A DNA stretch of 64,000 nt from an uncultured Cellulophaga sp. (GCA_947496695.1 CANMEI010000006.1:186001-250000); one strand, 5' to 3'; counted from the stretch's first letter, positions 26,727-36,234 are shown. Notes: generated by a model from the letters alone, not told the origin. Made by a program: numbers and translations.

Positions 26727-27242
26727 TTAAATTTTCTTCAATTGTTGCTTCATCATTTTAATTTGGTCACCAAGCATATTTTGCTTGTCTAATTTTTTAG
26801 CTTCATTAAGCAACATAGTAGCTTCTCTTTTTCTGCGTTTTTGCATCGAGATACCAGCTAAACTTAATTTTGCCATAGCAATATCATAATCCATTGTTAA
26901 TCCTAATTTAAGAGCTTTCTTAAAGTATTTTTCGGCAGTTGTTAAATTAGTTTGAGAAAAAATAATACCGTGTAAATAATTATAATATCCTTGTTGTTTA
27001 ACAGTTAAAGCAGCTTCAGGATTTTTTATTTTAGATAACCATTTCTCTGTTCCAGCTAAATCTTGTTTACGCATTCTTAAAAATGCTAATAAAATAATTT
27101 CATTTCTAAAGTATAAGAAAATAAAGATGAAAGAGAATAGTATTAAAAAGATACCATTAGCAATATTACCTTCAATAAATTGGTAAACAGCGTAAGCAAT
27201 AATTAATCCTGCAATGATTAATTTAAAAATTTTATTAAACAT
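26727..27242 (-). CDS. Two-helix membrane protein with TPR-like tail
   Basis: 171 residues. Two transmembrane segments (about 7-23 and 29-48) are followed by a soluble helical part with TPR spacing (GYYNYLHGIIFSQTNLTTAEKYFKKALKLG, read as two helices; then AMAKLSLAGISMQKRRKREA). The N-terminal half resembles DUF2892-type helices. Probably a scaffold or assembly protein at the inner membrane; no specific role can be read. It is transcribed away from rpmH. Confidence 0.7.
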   Translation of the reverse strand: MFNKIFKLIIAGLIIAYAVYQFIEGNIANGIFLILFSFIFIFLYFRNEIILLAFLRMRKQDLAGTEKWLSKIKNPEAALTVKQQGYYNYLHGIIFSQTNLTTAEKYFKKALKLGLTMDYDIAMAKLSLAGISMQKRRKREATMLLNEAKKLDKQNMLGDQIKMMKQQLKKI

Positions 27243-27347
27243 GTTTTTTGTTAATTTGTATAAGGTTATTATAACTAAAATTAGTTACTTATAATTTCGA
27301 TTTGGCAAAAGTAATAAAAACAAACTAAAATATTTTTTAAATTAGAT

Positions 27348-27377
27348 TTGTCAATGCAAAAACTCTTTGTATATTTG
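27348..27377 (+). promoter_or_regulatory. Bacteroidota promoter of rpmH
   Basis: TTG at 27348-27350 and TATATTTG at 27370-27377 with a 19-base spacer. The predicted leader of about 65 bases contains a small GCCCA/TGGGC hairpin (27379-27403) followed by an A run. Confidence 0.75.
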
Positions 27378-27447
27378 CGCCCAGTTTTGCCTGAGCTATG
27401 GGCAAAAAAAATAGAACAGGTTTAAAGCATATTAAAGATATTATAAG

Positions 27448-27609
27448 ATGAGCAAAAGAACATTTCAACCATCAAAAAGAAAGAGAAAGAACAAACATGG
27501 TTTTAGAGAACGCATGGCGTCTGTAAATGGAAGGAAAGTTCTTGCTCGTAGAAGAGCTAAAGGCAGAAAAAAGTTAACAGTATCTTCTGAAACTAGACAT
27601 AAGAAATAA
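27448..27609 (+). CDS. rpmH: 50S ribosomal protein L34
   Basis: A 53-residue reading frame, [19 protein letters not shown] at the start, [19 protein letters not shown] in the centre, ending in RHKK. All L34 hallmarks are present; it is a highly basic protein of the large subunit near the exit tunnel. Typical neighbours in other phyla (rnpA, dnaA) are absent here; instead carB follows. It is monocistronic between its own promoter and terminator. Confidence 0.98.
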   Translation: MSKRTFQPSKRKRKNKHGFRERMASVNGRKVLARRRAKGRKKLTVSSETRHKK

Positions 27610-27634
27610 TGATTGAATTGAATTTCAATAGATT

Positions 27635-27669
27635 AGGTGTTACTTTTTTTAAGTAACACCTTTTTTTTT
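27635..27669 (+). terminator. Terminator of rpmH
   Basis: AGGTGTTACT pairs with AGTAACACCT around a T-rich loop, followed by an unbroken run of T, 26 bases after the L34 stop codon. Confidence 0.92.
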
Positions 27670-27713
27670 GTCATTTTTTAAAAATAATTACACCACTATA
27701 TAATACGATTACA

Positions 27714-30566
27714 ATGCCGAAAAATGAAAATTTAAAATGTGTTTTACTAATTGGATCAGGGCCTATAGTTATCGGTCAAGCTTGTGAATTTGATTACGCG
27801 GGTTCACAATCTTTACGTTCTTTACGTGAAGATGGTATAGAAACTATTTTAATAAATAGCAACCCTGCTACTATTATGACGGACCCTAGTATGGCCGATC
27901 ATGTATATTTAAAACCATTAACAACAAAATCAATAATAGAAATATTAAAAAAACATCCAAATATTGATGCTGTTTTACCAACAATGGGAGGGCAAACAGC
28001 CTTAAACCTTTGTATTGAAGCGGATGAAAAAGGTATATGGAAAGATTTTAATGTAGAACTTATAGGTGTTGATATTGATGCTATTAATATTACAGAAGAT
28101 CGTGAGCAGTTTCGTGAATTAATGCTTAAAATTGGGGTTGGCATGGCTCCACAAGCAACAGCAACATCTTTCTTAAAAGGAAAAGAGATAGCTCAAGAGT
28201 TTGGTTTCCCTTTAGTAATTAGAGCGTCTTATACCTTAGGTGGTGCAGGGGCTTCAATTGTTTACAAACCAGAAGATTTTGATGAATTATTAAGTCGCGG
28301 ATTAGAAATTTCTCCTATTCACGAAGTAATGATTGATAAAGCCTTAATGGGGTGGAAAGAATACGAATTAGAATTGTTGCGAGATAAAAATGACAATGTA
28401 GTTATTATTTGTGCGATAGAAAATATGGATCCTATGGGTATTCATACAGGAGATTCTATTACAGTTGCACCAGCTATGACATTATCTGATAGAACTTATC
28501 AGAAAATGCGTGACATGGCAATAAAAATGATGCGTAGTATTGGGGATTTTGCAGGTGGTTGTAATGTTCAGTTTGCAGTAAGCCCTGACGAAAAAGAAGA
28601 TATTATTGCTATTGAAATTAACCCAAGAGTTTCTCGTTCTTCTGCATTAGCATCAAAAGCAACAGGATACCCCATCGCAAAAATTGCAACTAAATTAGCA
28701 ATAGGCTATAATTTAGATGAGCTTGATAACCAAATTACAAAATCTACATCGGCATTATTTGAACCAACATTAGATTATGTAATTGTAAAAATACCACGTT
28801 GGAATTTTGATAAATTTGAAGGTTCTGACCGCACACTTGGTTTACAGATGAAATCTGTTGGAGAAGTAATGGGTATTGGTCGTTCTTTTCAAGAAGCTTT
28901 GCATAAAGCAACACAATCATTAGAAATTAAAAGAAATGGTTTAGGTGCTGATGGTAAAGGTTTAAAAGATTACGATAAAATAATTAGTAAACTAACTATC
29001 CCGAGTTGGGATCGTGTGTTTGTTATATATGATGCAATACAATTAGGTATTCCGTTAAGTACAATACATGAGATTACTAAAATTGACATGTGGTTCTTAA
29101 AGCAATACGAAGAATTAAATAGGTTAGAAAAAGAAATTGAAACATACACTATAGAATCTTTACCAAAAGATTTATTGTTAGAAGCGAAGCAAAAAGGATT
29201 TGCAGATCGTCAGATAGCACATATGTTAGATTGTTATGAAAGTGAAGTTCATAAAAAGAGAACGGCTCTTAAAATTAATAGAGTTTATAAATTAGTTGAT
29301 ACTTGTGCTGCGGAATTTAAGGCAATGACACCTTATTACTATTCTACTTTTGAAGCAGAAATTGAAACAGCATCAGGGGAACGTTACGTAGCAAATGATA
29401 GTATTGTTACTGATAAAAAGAAAATAGTTGTTCTAGGTTCAGGTCCTAACCGTATAGGTCAAGGTATTGAGTTCGATTACTGCTGTGTACATGGGGTTTT
29501 AGCAGCCGCAGAGTGTGGTTACGAAACAATTATGATTAACTGTAACCCTGAAACTGTTTCTACAGATTTTGATATTGCTGATAAACTATATTTTGAGCCA
29601 GTTTTCTGGGAACATATTTATGATATTATTCTTCATGAAAAACCAGAAGGTGTAATAGTTCAATTAGGGGGGCAAACAGCTTTAAAACTTGCTGAGAAAT
29701 TAGAGAAAAACGGAATAAAAATTATAGGGACTAGTTTTGCAGCATTAGATTTAGCTGAAGACAGAGGAAATTTTTCTGAAATGTTAGAAAAGAATGATAT
29801 TCCTTTCCCTCAATTCGGAATTGCTGAAACAGCGGATGAAGCTATTGCACTTTCTGATAAATTAGATTTTCCACTTTTAATTAGACCGTCTTATGTTTTA
29901 GGAGGTCAGGGAATGAAAATTGTAATTAATAAACAAGAATTAGAGCAACATGTAGTTGATCTTTTAAGACAAATACCAGGTAATAAATTACTTTTAGATC
30001 ATTATTTAGACGGAGCAATAGAAGCAGAAGCTGATGCAATTTGTGATGGCGAAGATGTGTATATTATTGGTATCATGGAGCATATTGAACCTTGTGGAAT
30101 TCACTCAGGAGATTCAAATGCAACACTACCACCTTTTAACTTAGGTGAGTTTGTAATGCAACAAATAAAAGACCATATTAAAAAGATTGCTTTAGCTTTA
30201 AATACAGTTGGTTTAATTAATATTCAATTCGCAATAAAAGACGATATTGTTTATATAATTGAAGCAAACCCAAGAGCCTCACGTACAGTACCGTTTATAG
30301 CTAAGGCTTATAAAGAACCGTATGTAAATTATGCAACTAAGGTTATGTTAGGTGAGAAAAAAGTGAAAGATTTTAATTTTAATCCACAATTAGAAGGTTT
30401 TGCTATTAAACAACCTGTTTTCTCTTTTGAGAAGTTTCATAATGTAAATAAAAATTTAGGCCCTGAAATGAAGAGTACAGGAGAAAGTATTTTATTTATT
30501 GATAGTTTAAAAGATGATGATTTTTACAACTTATATGCACGCAGAAAAATGTATTTAAGCAAGTAG
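27714..30566 (+). CDS. carB: Carbamoyl-phosphate synthase large subunit, without allosteric domain
   Basis: Makes carbamoyl phosphate from bicarbonate, ammonia (delivered by CarA) and two ATP, for arginine and pyrimidine synthesis. Both ATP-grasp halves are complete: first half GSGPIVIGQACEFDYAG and GGCNVQFAVSPDE, second half GSGPNRIGQGIEFDYC, VQLGGQTALKLAE, RPSYVLGGQGMKIV and EANPRASRTVPF. The chain stops at 950 residues, shortly after SFEKFHNVNKNLGPEMKSTGE, where enzymes such as that of E. coli (about 1073) continue into an MGS-like domain that binds UMP and ornithine. The normal stop codon and terminator show this is not a frameshift. carA is not in the window. Confidence 0.96.
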   Translation: MPKNENLKCVLLIGSGPIVIGQACEFDYAGSQSLRSLREDGIETILINSNPATIMTDPSMADHVYLKPLTTKSIIEILKKHPNIDAVLPTMGGQTALNLCIEADEKGIWKDFNVELIGVDIDAINITEDREQFRELMLKIGVGMAPQATATSFLKGKEIAQEFGFPLVIRASYTLGGAGASIVYKPEDFDELLSRGLEISPIHEVMIDKALMGWKEYELELLRDKNDNVVIICAIENMDPMGIHTGDSITVAPAMTLSDRTYQKMRDMAIKMMRSIGDFAGGCNVQFAVSPDEKEDIIAIEINPRVSRSSALASKATGYPIAKIATKLAIGYNLDELDNQITKSTSALFEPTLDYVIVKIPRWNFDKFEGSDRTLGLQMKSVGEVMGIGRSFQEALHKATQSLEIKRNGLGADGKGLKDYDKIISKLTIPSWDRVFVIYDAIQLGIPLSTIHEITKIDMWFLKQYEELNRLEKEIETYTIESLPKDLLLEAKQKGFADRQIAHMLDCYESEVHKKRTALKINRVYKLVDTCAAEFKAMTPYYYSTFEAEIETASGERYVANDSIVTDKKKIVVLGSGPNRIGQGIEFDYCCVHGVLAAAECGYETIMINCNPETVSTDFDIADKLYFEPVFWEHIYDIILHEKPEGVIVQLGGQTALKLAEKLEKNGIKIIGTSFAALDLAEDRGNFSEMLEKNDIPFPQFGIAETADEAIALSDKLDFPLLIRPSYVLGGQGMKIVINKQELEQHVVDLLRQIPGNKLLLDHYLDGAIEAEADAICDGEDVYIIGIMEHIEPCGIHSGDSNATLPPFNLGEFVMQQIKDHIKKIALALNTVGLINIQFAIKDDIVYIIEANPRASRTVPFIAKAYKEPYVNYATKVMLGEKKVKDFNFNPQLEGFAIKQPVFSFEKFHNVNKNLGPEMKSTGESILFIDSLKDDDFYNLYARRKMYLSK

Positions 30567-30589
30567 ATTTAAATTATAGAAATTAATAA

Positions 30590-30624
30590 ACACCCATTTG
30601 TATTTTCAAATGGGTGTTTTTTTT
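30590..30624 (+). terminator. Terminator of carB
   Basis: ACACCCATTTG pairs perfectly with CAAATGGGTGT around TATTTT, followed by a T run, 23 bases after the carB stop codon. Confidence 0.93.
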
Positions 30625-30689
30625 AGAAAAATTCTGAGTTTAGACTAATTATATTATTTTTAAGAACTACAATATTTAAAGAAACATAA

Positions 30690-32258
30690 ATGATGAATGG
30701 AAAGTGGAAGAAGGCAATGTTTATAGCTGTTTTTACAGTTTTAACTTGTTATGGGCAACAACAACAAAATAAACCTAATATTCTTTTTGTTTCTATTGAT
30801 GACCTACGACCAACATTGGGTGTTTATGGAGATACTGAAGCAGTAACACCAAACATTGATCAATTAGCGTCTGAAGGAACAACCTTTATGCAAACGTATG
30901 CACAAGTAGCCGTTTGTGCACCTTCAAGAGCAAGTGTAATGACGGGTATTAGGCCTGATAGTACACGAGTTTGGCATTTAGGTGATAAGTTTAGAGAGAT
31001 AAACCCTAATACTGTTACTATGCCTCAGTATTTTTCAAAACAAGGGTATCATACAGTAAATCTGGGTAAAATTTTTCATAATTATATGCCAGATTCTATC
31101 TCTTGGGATGAGCCAGATTTAAGACCATCGCGCTATATTAAAAAAGAATGGTTAGGTAGAGATGGTGAAACATTTTACATAAGTGAAGAGGTAAACAAAT
31201 CGCAAGCAATAAAAAGAGATTCGTTATTAAAATTAAGACCAGTTAGGTATGCTGATGGGTGGAATACAGGTCCTGCTTGGGAAGCAGCTGATGTTCATGA
31301 TACAATGTATTATGATGGCGCACAAACAAAATTAGCAAAGCAAACACTTACAAGATTATCAAAAAGTAAAGAACCATTTTTTATGGGTTTAGGTTACTTT
31401 AGACCGCATTTACCATTTACAGCACCTAAAAAATATTGGGATTTATATGATAGAGAAAAAATTCCGATGGCTGAAAATCCAAATATCCCTAAAGGAGCAC
31501 CACTACATACTATGAATTCAATGTATGAATTACGCCATTATGATGGTTTTAGTCATATTGGTCATCCTACGGAACCTAATAGAATAAGTAATGATACTAT
31601 AAGAACATTAAAGCATGGTTATTATGCAAGTGTGAGTTATATTGATGCGCTACTTGGTGATTTAATTTCACATATGAAGACTATAGGAATCTATGAAAAC
31701 ACGATTATTATTGTTTGGGGAGATCATGGTTGGAAATTAGGAGAGCACAATAGTTGGGGTAAAATGACCAATTATAATATCGATTTAAAAGTGCCAATGA
31801 TTATTCGTTATCCTAATCAAAAAAATAAAGGAGCTAAAACTTATGCAATTACTGAACTGGTAGACATGTTCCCGTCTCTTTGTGAAATTGCAGGAGTTAA
31901 TGTGCCAGATTATATGCAAGGAACTAGTTTTGTACCATTAATTAAAAATCCTGAATTAGAATGGAAAAAAGCAGCATTTAGTCAATTTCATAGAAGACCA
32001 AAAGTTTCGGCTGATGGTAAGCGTTATATGGGATATTCTATAAATACAGGTAAATACCATTATATTGAATGGTATGATTGGAATCCTGAAACAGGTACTA
32101 AAGGTGAATTTAAAACAGCCGAGTTATATGATTCTATAAATGATGAGTATGAAACTATCAACCTTGCAAATAACAAAGAATATAGAACTACGGTATCTAA
32201 ATTATCAAAAGAACTTTTAGCAGGTTGGAAAAAAGCACAACCAGAATTATCAAAATAA
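30690..32258 (+). CDS. Secreted sulfatase, iduronate-2-sulfatase-like (S1_7-like)
   Basis: 522 residues with a signal peptide (KAMFIAVFTVLTCYGQ). The metal-binding DD is in FVSIDDLRP (Asp37, Asp38). The formylglycine motif is VCAPSRASVMTG with Cys76, of the C-x-P-S-R type matured by formylglycine-generating enzyme. PDSTRVWHL, MPQYFSKQGYHTVNLGKIFH, GYFRPHLPF and WGDHGWKLGEH match the iduronate-2-sulfatase subgroup. It should remove sulfate esters from a sugar, probably of a marine sulfated polysaccharide. There is no SusC/SusD pair, glycoside hydrolase or FGE gene beside it. The Cys in the signal region (residue 20) might instead make it a lipoprotein. Confidence 0.9.
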   Translation: MMNGKWKKAMFIAVFTVLTCYGQQQQNKPNILFVSIDDLRPTLGVYGDTEAVTPNIDQLASEGTTFMQTYAQVAVCAPSRASVMTGIRPDSTRVWHLGDKFREINPNTVTMPQYFSKQGYHTVNLGKIFHNYMPDSISWDEPDLRPSRYIKKEWLGRDGETFYISEEVNKSQAIKRDSLLKLRPVRYADGWNTGPAWEAADVHDTMYYDGAQTKLAKQTLTRLSKSKEPFFMGLGYFRPHLPFTAPKKYWDLYDREKIPMAENPNIPKGAPLHTMNSMYELRHYDGFSHIGHPTEPNRISNDTIRTLKHGYYASVSYIDALLGDLISHMKTIGIYENTIIIVWGDHGWKLGEHNSWGKMTNYNIDLKVPMIIRYPNQKNKGAKTYAITELVDMFPSLCEIAGVNVPDYMQGTSFVPLIKNPELEWKKAAFSQFHRRPKVSADGKRYMGYSINTGKYHYIEWYDWNPETGTKGEFKTAELYDSINDEYETINLANNKEYRTTVSKLSKELLAGWKKAQPELSK

Positions 32259-32276
32259 TCTTATTCATTAAAAAAT

Positions 32277-32310
32277 AAAAAGTCTGTAACAATAAAGCTA
32301 CAGACTTTTT
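32277..32310. terminator. Bidirectional terminator between sulfatase and gnd
   Basis: AAAAAGTCTGTA pairs with TACAGACTTTTT around a 10-base loop; A and T runs on either side allow use by both converging genes. Confidence 0.85.
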
Positions 32311-32331
32311 ATAAAAATTATTTAATAGATA

Positions 32332-33744
32332 TTAAGCGCCCCATTCTGTATGGAAAATTCCATCCATATCATTACGTTCATAAGTATGCGAACCAAAATG
32401 GTCACGTTGTGCTTGTATTAAGTTTAAAGGTAAATTGCTTGATGTGTATGCATCAAAATACGTTAATGAATTTGACAATCCAGGAACAGGAATACCATTT
32501 TTAGCAGCATAAGCAACTAATTCTCTTGCAGCAGGAACCGCTTTTTGTACTTGTGGTACAAATGATGGTGCTAATAATAAATTAGTTAAATCTTTATCAG
32601 CAACATAAGCATTAGAAATATCTTCTAATAATCCTGCTCTAATAATACAACCAGCTCTCCATATTTTAGCAATTACAGACATGTCTAAATCATAATTGTA
32701 TTCTTTAGAAGCATCAGCTAGTTGACTTAATCCTTGTGCGTATGTGTTTATAAAAGCAAAATATAAAGCTTCTTCAGCCTTTTTAATTAATTCATCTTTA
32801 TCAATAGCTTCAGGTGTTGGTCTACCATATAATTTATCAGCAGCAACACGTTCGTCTTTTAAAGCAGATATTTCACGCATACTAACTGCAATATCAATTG
32901 AAGGTACAGGAATACCTAAGTCCATTGCATTTTGCGATGTCCATTTTCCAGTTCCTTTTTGTTTTGCTTTATCTAATATTTTATCAACTAAATAGCCATC
33001 ATCTTTGTCATCTTTTTGTGTAAATATCTCAGCAGTGATTTCTACTAAAAATGATTGTAGTCTACCTTTATTCCAAGTATCAAAAACAGTATGAAGTTCA
33101 TCATTAGTTAAGTTACATGATTTTCTTAAAAGGTCATAAATTTCAGAAGTCAATTGCATTAACCCGTATTCAATACCATTATGAACCATTTTCACATAGT
33201 TTCCGGCAGATTTAGGTCCTAAATGAGCAACACAAGGTTCACCTTTAAATTTAGCAGAAACAGCTTCAAAAATAGGTTTTATGTGGCTATAAGCTTCTTT
33301 ATTTCCGCCAGGCATAATACTTGGGCCTTTACGAGCACCTTTGGCACCGCCAGATACTCCTGAACCAAAAAAGTGAATTCCTTTTTCTTGTAAATAAGCT
33401 TCTCTACGGTCTGTATCCGTAAAGAAAGAGTTTCCTCCATCAATAATAATATCATCTTTATCTAAAAGAGGTATAAGGCTTTCTATTACAGCATCAACAA
33501 TTTTACCTGCAGGTACTAAAAGCATTACTTTACGAGGTTTTGCTAAAGCTTCAACAAAAGTTTTTATATCTGTTGATGCATCAACTTTTTCTAAATCGCC
33601 ACCTTCTGTTTTTAAGGCATCAACTTTTTCTTGATCTAAATCGTAACCGAAGGCCTTAAAATTATTGTCTTTAACATTCAATATGAAATTGCGTCCCATA
33701 ACGCCAAGTCCAACAAGTCCAAAATCGTAATCTTTATGCTTCAT
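32332..33744 (-). CDS. gnd: 6-phosphogluconate dehydrogenase, decarboxylating
   Basis: The third enzyme of the oxidative pentose phosphate pathway: 6-phosphogluconate plus NADP to ribulose 5-phosphate, CO2 and NADPH. Its 470 residues carry the N-terminal Rossmann motif GLVGLGVMGRNF, DGGNSFFTDT, the catalytic GSGVSGGAKGARKGPSIMPGG region, and KMVHNGIEYGLMQL with the catalytic Lys. The C-terminal DYFGSHTYER-like segment reads RDHFGSHTYERND. It is transcribed divergently from zwf-pgl, so the whole branch lies around one 211-base intergenic region. A six-base inverted repeat, ACCTAA-CA-TTAGGT, lies at 33761-33774 in its leader. Confidence 0.97.
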   Translation of the reverse strand: MKHKDYDFGLVGLGVMGRNFILNVKDNNFKAFGYDLDQEKVDALKTEGGDLEKVDASTDIKTFVEALAKPRKVMLLVPAGKIVDAVIESLIPLLDKDDIIIDGGNSFFTDTDRREAYLQEKGIHFFGSGVSGGAKGARKGPSIMPGGNKEAYSHIKPIFEAVSAKFKGEPCVAHLGPKSAGNYVKMVHNGIEYGLMQLTSEIYDLLRKSCNLTNDELHTVFDTWNKGRLQSFLVEITAEIFTQKDDKDDGYLVDKILDKAKQKGTGKWTSQNAMDLGIPVPSIDIAVSMREISALKDERVAADKLYGRPTPEAIDKDELIKKAEEALYFAFINTYAQGLSQLADASKEYNYDLDMSVIAKIWRAGCIIRAGLLEDISNAYVADKDLTNLLLAPSFVPQVQKAVPAARELVAYAAKNGIPVPGLSNSLTYFDAYTSSNLPLNLIQAQRDHFGSHTYERNDMDGIFHTEWGA

Positions 33745-33760
33745 AGTAATCTTTTATTTT

Positions 33761-33774
33761 ACCTAACATTAGGT
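33761..33774. promoter_or_regulatory. Small perfect inverted repeat in the gnd leader
   Basis: ACCTAA-CA-TTAGGT, 17 bases upstream of the gnd start and within the gnd/zwf divergent region. It could be an operator half or a small RNA hairpin; no matching copy was noticed near zwf. Confidence 0.3.
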
Positions 33775-33955
33775 GTAAATATTGTGTTAAGTGTACGTCT
33801 AAATATAGGATTGATTTATTTTAATCTTAATTTAGTCGTAGATAATCTCAAAATTAAATTATTTTATCGAATTTTGATGGTATAAGGACAGAAACTAACC
33901 AATGTTTCACAAATAATTGGGAATACAACAAAATACTAAAAATTAAAGACGCGTT

Positions 33956-35488
33956 ATGAATAAGACTATGAACCAAATGATTATAATCTTTGGAGCATCG
34001 GGAGATTTAACAGCAAGAAAACTAATACCAGCAATATATAATTTATATAAAGGAAAGCACTTACCTGAAAATTTTGTGGTATTAGGTGCGAGTAGAAGTA
34101 ACATTACTGATGGTGAATTTCGAAAAAAAGTGGTTCAAGAGAGCGCTCATTTAAAAAGTGAATTAGATTCTCAAGAAGAAGATTTTATAAATACTTTTTC
34201 TAACAAGCTTTTTTATGAAGATTTAGGTGATGATTATAATACTAGTTATGATAGATTAAGTACAAGAATAGCTGATTTAAATAATAAATATAGCACTGAT
34301 AATAATTATATTTTCTACTTATCTACACCACCTAGTTTATATGAGGCTATTGCAAAAAACCTTTCTGATCAAGGGTTAACTAAAGAAGAAGATGGTTGGA
34401 AACGTATTGTTGTAGAAAAACCTTTTGGCTACAGTTTAGAGACTGCTAAAAATTTAAATACAGGTTTACAAAAGTATTTTAATGAAAAACAGATTTATAG
34501 AATAGATCATTACTTAGGGAAAGAAACAGTTCAAAATTTACTGGTAACTCGTTTTGCAAATTCTATTTTTGAACCATTATGGAATCGTAATTATATTCAT
34601 CATATAGAAATTACCAATGCAGAAACAGTTGGTGTTGAAAAACGTGGCGGTTATTATGATAAATCGGGTGCTTTGCGTGATATGTTTCAGAGCCATTTAT
34701 TACAAATAGTTTCATTAATAGTAATGGAACCACCAATAAATTCGAATGCTGAAGAGATTAGAAATGAAAAAGTGAAAGCTTTAAAATCTCTTAGAATAAT
34801 GACTGATGATGAAACATTATTTAACAATACAATCAAAGGCCAATATGTAGCTTCTAAAATAGATGGGAAACAAGTAAAAGGGTATCGTGAAGAAGAAGGG
34901 GTGAACCCAGACTCAAAAACTGAAACTTATGCAGCTGTTAAGTTTTTTGTAGATAACTGGCGTTGGAAAGATATTCCTTTTTATGTACGTACAGCTAAGC
35001 GTATGCCTACAAAGGTAACTGAGGTTGTAATACATTTTAAAACACCACACCATCAAGTATTTAAAGAACAAGATATTAATAATAAAGACAATAAATTAAT
35101 CATTCGTATTCAGCCAGATGAAGGTGTCTTAATTAAGTTTGGAGTAAAAGTTCCTGGTCAAGGCTTTCAGGTAGAGCGTGCTAATTTAGATTTTTATTAC
35201 TCTAGCTTACCTAATGCGAATATTATGGAAGCATATGAGCGTTTATTATTAGATGCGATGCAAGGTGATGCAACACTTTATGCGAGAGCTGACGAGGTTG
35301 AAGCGGCTTGGACTTTTGTTGATCCTATTTTAAATTATTGGGAAAGAGATGAGAATGTAAATACCTACGGTTATCCTGCAGGTACATGGGGTCCAAGAAA
35401 TTCAGATGATTTAATTGATGATGAATATACTTGGAGAAACCCGGGAGAGAATTTAGCTGATGACTCTGGTTACTGTGTAATTAATTAA
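33956..35488 (+). CDS. zwf: Glucose-6-phosphate 1-dehydrogenase
   Basis: Oxidises glucose 6-phosphate to 6-phosphogluconolactone with NADP. 510 residues, the usual size. IIIFGASGDLTARKLIPA is the dinucleotide-binding motif, RIDHYLGKETVQNLL holds the catalytic His and substrate-binding Lys, and EKPFGYS is also typical. ATGs at 33956 and 33968 are both possible; the first is kept. pgl follows after 13 bases, and gnd is divergent. Confidence 0.97.
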   Translation: MNKTMNQMIIIFGASGDLTARKLIPAIYNLYKGKHLPENFVVLGASRSNITDGEFRKKVVQESAHLKSELDSQEEDFINTFSNKLFYEDLGDDYNTSYDRLSTRIADLNNKYSTDNNYIFYLSTPPSLYEAIAKNLSDQGLTKEEDGWKRIVVEKPFGYSLETAKNLNTGLQKYFNEKQIYRIDHYLGKETVQNLLVTRFANSIFEPLWNRNYIHHIEITNAETVGVEKRGGYYDKSGALRDMFQSHLLQIVSLIVMEPPINSNAEEIRNEKVKALKSLRIMTDDETLFNNTIKGQYVASKIDGKQVKGYREEEGVNPDSKTETYAAVKFFVDNWRWKDIPFYVRTAKRMPTKVTEVVIHFKTPHHQVFKEQDINNKDNKLIIRIQPDEGVLIKFGVKVPGQGFQVERANLDFYYSSLPNANIMEAYERLLLDAMQGDATLYARADEVEAAWTFVDPILNYWERDENVNTYGYPAGTWGPRNSDDLIDDEYTWRNPGENLADDSGYCVIN

Positions 35489-35501
35489 TTAAAAAGAAAC
35501 A

Positions 35502-36215
35502 ATGCAAGTAAGAATATACAATACAAAACAAATAGTAGCTGAAAAATTTTCAGAATTTTTTAAAGATATAGTTAAAGGTGATGCGGTTTTTAATGTAGCT
35601 CTTTCGGGAGGGAGTACTCCTAAAATTGTTTTTGATTATTTAGCATCAAATTTCGATACTGATATTGACTGGTCAAATATTCATTTTTATTGGGGAGATG
35701 AACGTTGTGTTGCTCCGCAAGATGATGATAGTAATTATAAAATGACTGTTGAACATTTACTTTCTAAAATTGAAATTCCTGAAACGAATATTCACAGAAT
35801 TTTAGGGGAAAATGATCCGAAAGAAGAAGCAGTACGTTATGGAGCTTTATTAGATAAGAATTTAGCAAAAGCACATGATATTCCTCAATTTGATTTAGTG
35901 ATATTAGGAATGGGTGATGACGGACATACAGCATCTGTTTTTCCACATGAAATTGAATTATGGGATTCTTCAGAGAATTGTGAGGTAGCCATACATCCTG
36001 AATCTGGACAAAAAAGAGTGTCTTTAACAGGTAAAGTAATTAACAATGCTGTTACGGTAGCATTTTTGGTAACAGGTGCTAGTAAGGCTGAAAAAGTAAA
36101 AGAAATTATTAAAGAAGTTGATAGTTATAAGGATTACCCAGCGACTTTAGTAAAACCAACCACAAATAGTTTAGTTTGGTTTTTAGATATTGATGCGGCA
36201 AAATTAATTAGCTAA
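35502..36215 (+). CDS. pgl: 6-phosphogluconolactonase (DevB/NagB-like)
   Basis: Hydrolyses 6-phosphogluconolactone to 6-phosphogluconate, the step between Zwf and Gnd. 237 residues of the NagB/RpiA/CoA-transferase fold with NVALSGGSTPKIVFDYL, FYWGDERCVAP, DLVILGMGDDGHTASVFP (catalytic Asp/His region) and KRVSLTGKVINNA. It completes the operon after zwf. Confidence 0.95.
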   Translation: MQVRIYNTKQIVAEKFSEFFKDIVKGDAVFNVALSGGSTPKIVFDYLASNFDTDIDWSNIHFYWGDERCVAPQDDDSNYKMTVEHLLSKIEIPETNIHRILGENDPKEEAVRYGALLDKNLAKAHDIPQFDLVILGMGDDGHTASVFPHEIELWDSSENCEVAIHPESGQKRVSLTGKVINNAVTVAFLVTGASKAEKVKEIIKEVDSYKDYPATLVKPTTNSLVWFLDIDAAKLIS

Positions 36216-36234
36216 TCAAAAAAATACTGAGTAT

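Noticed and set aside
27714..30566. Frameshift or truncation of carB
   Set aside because: The chain ends with a normal stop and a strong terminator 23 bases on, and no remnant of the allosteric domain is visible in the other frames before the terminator.
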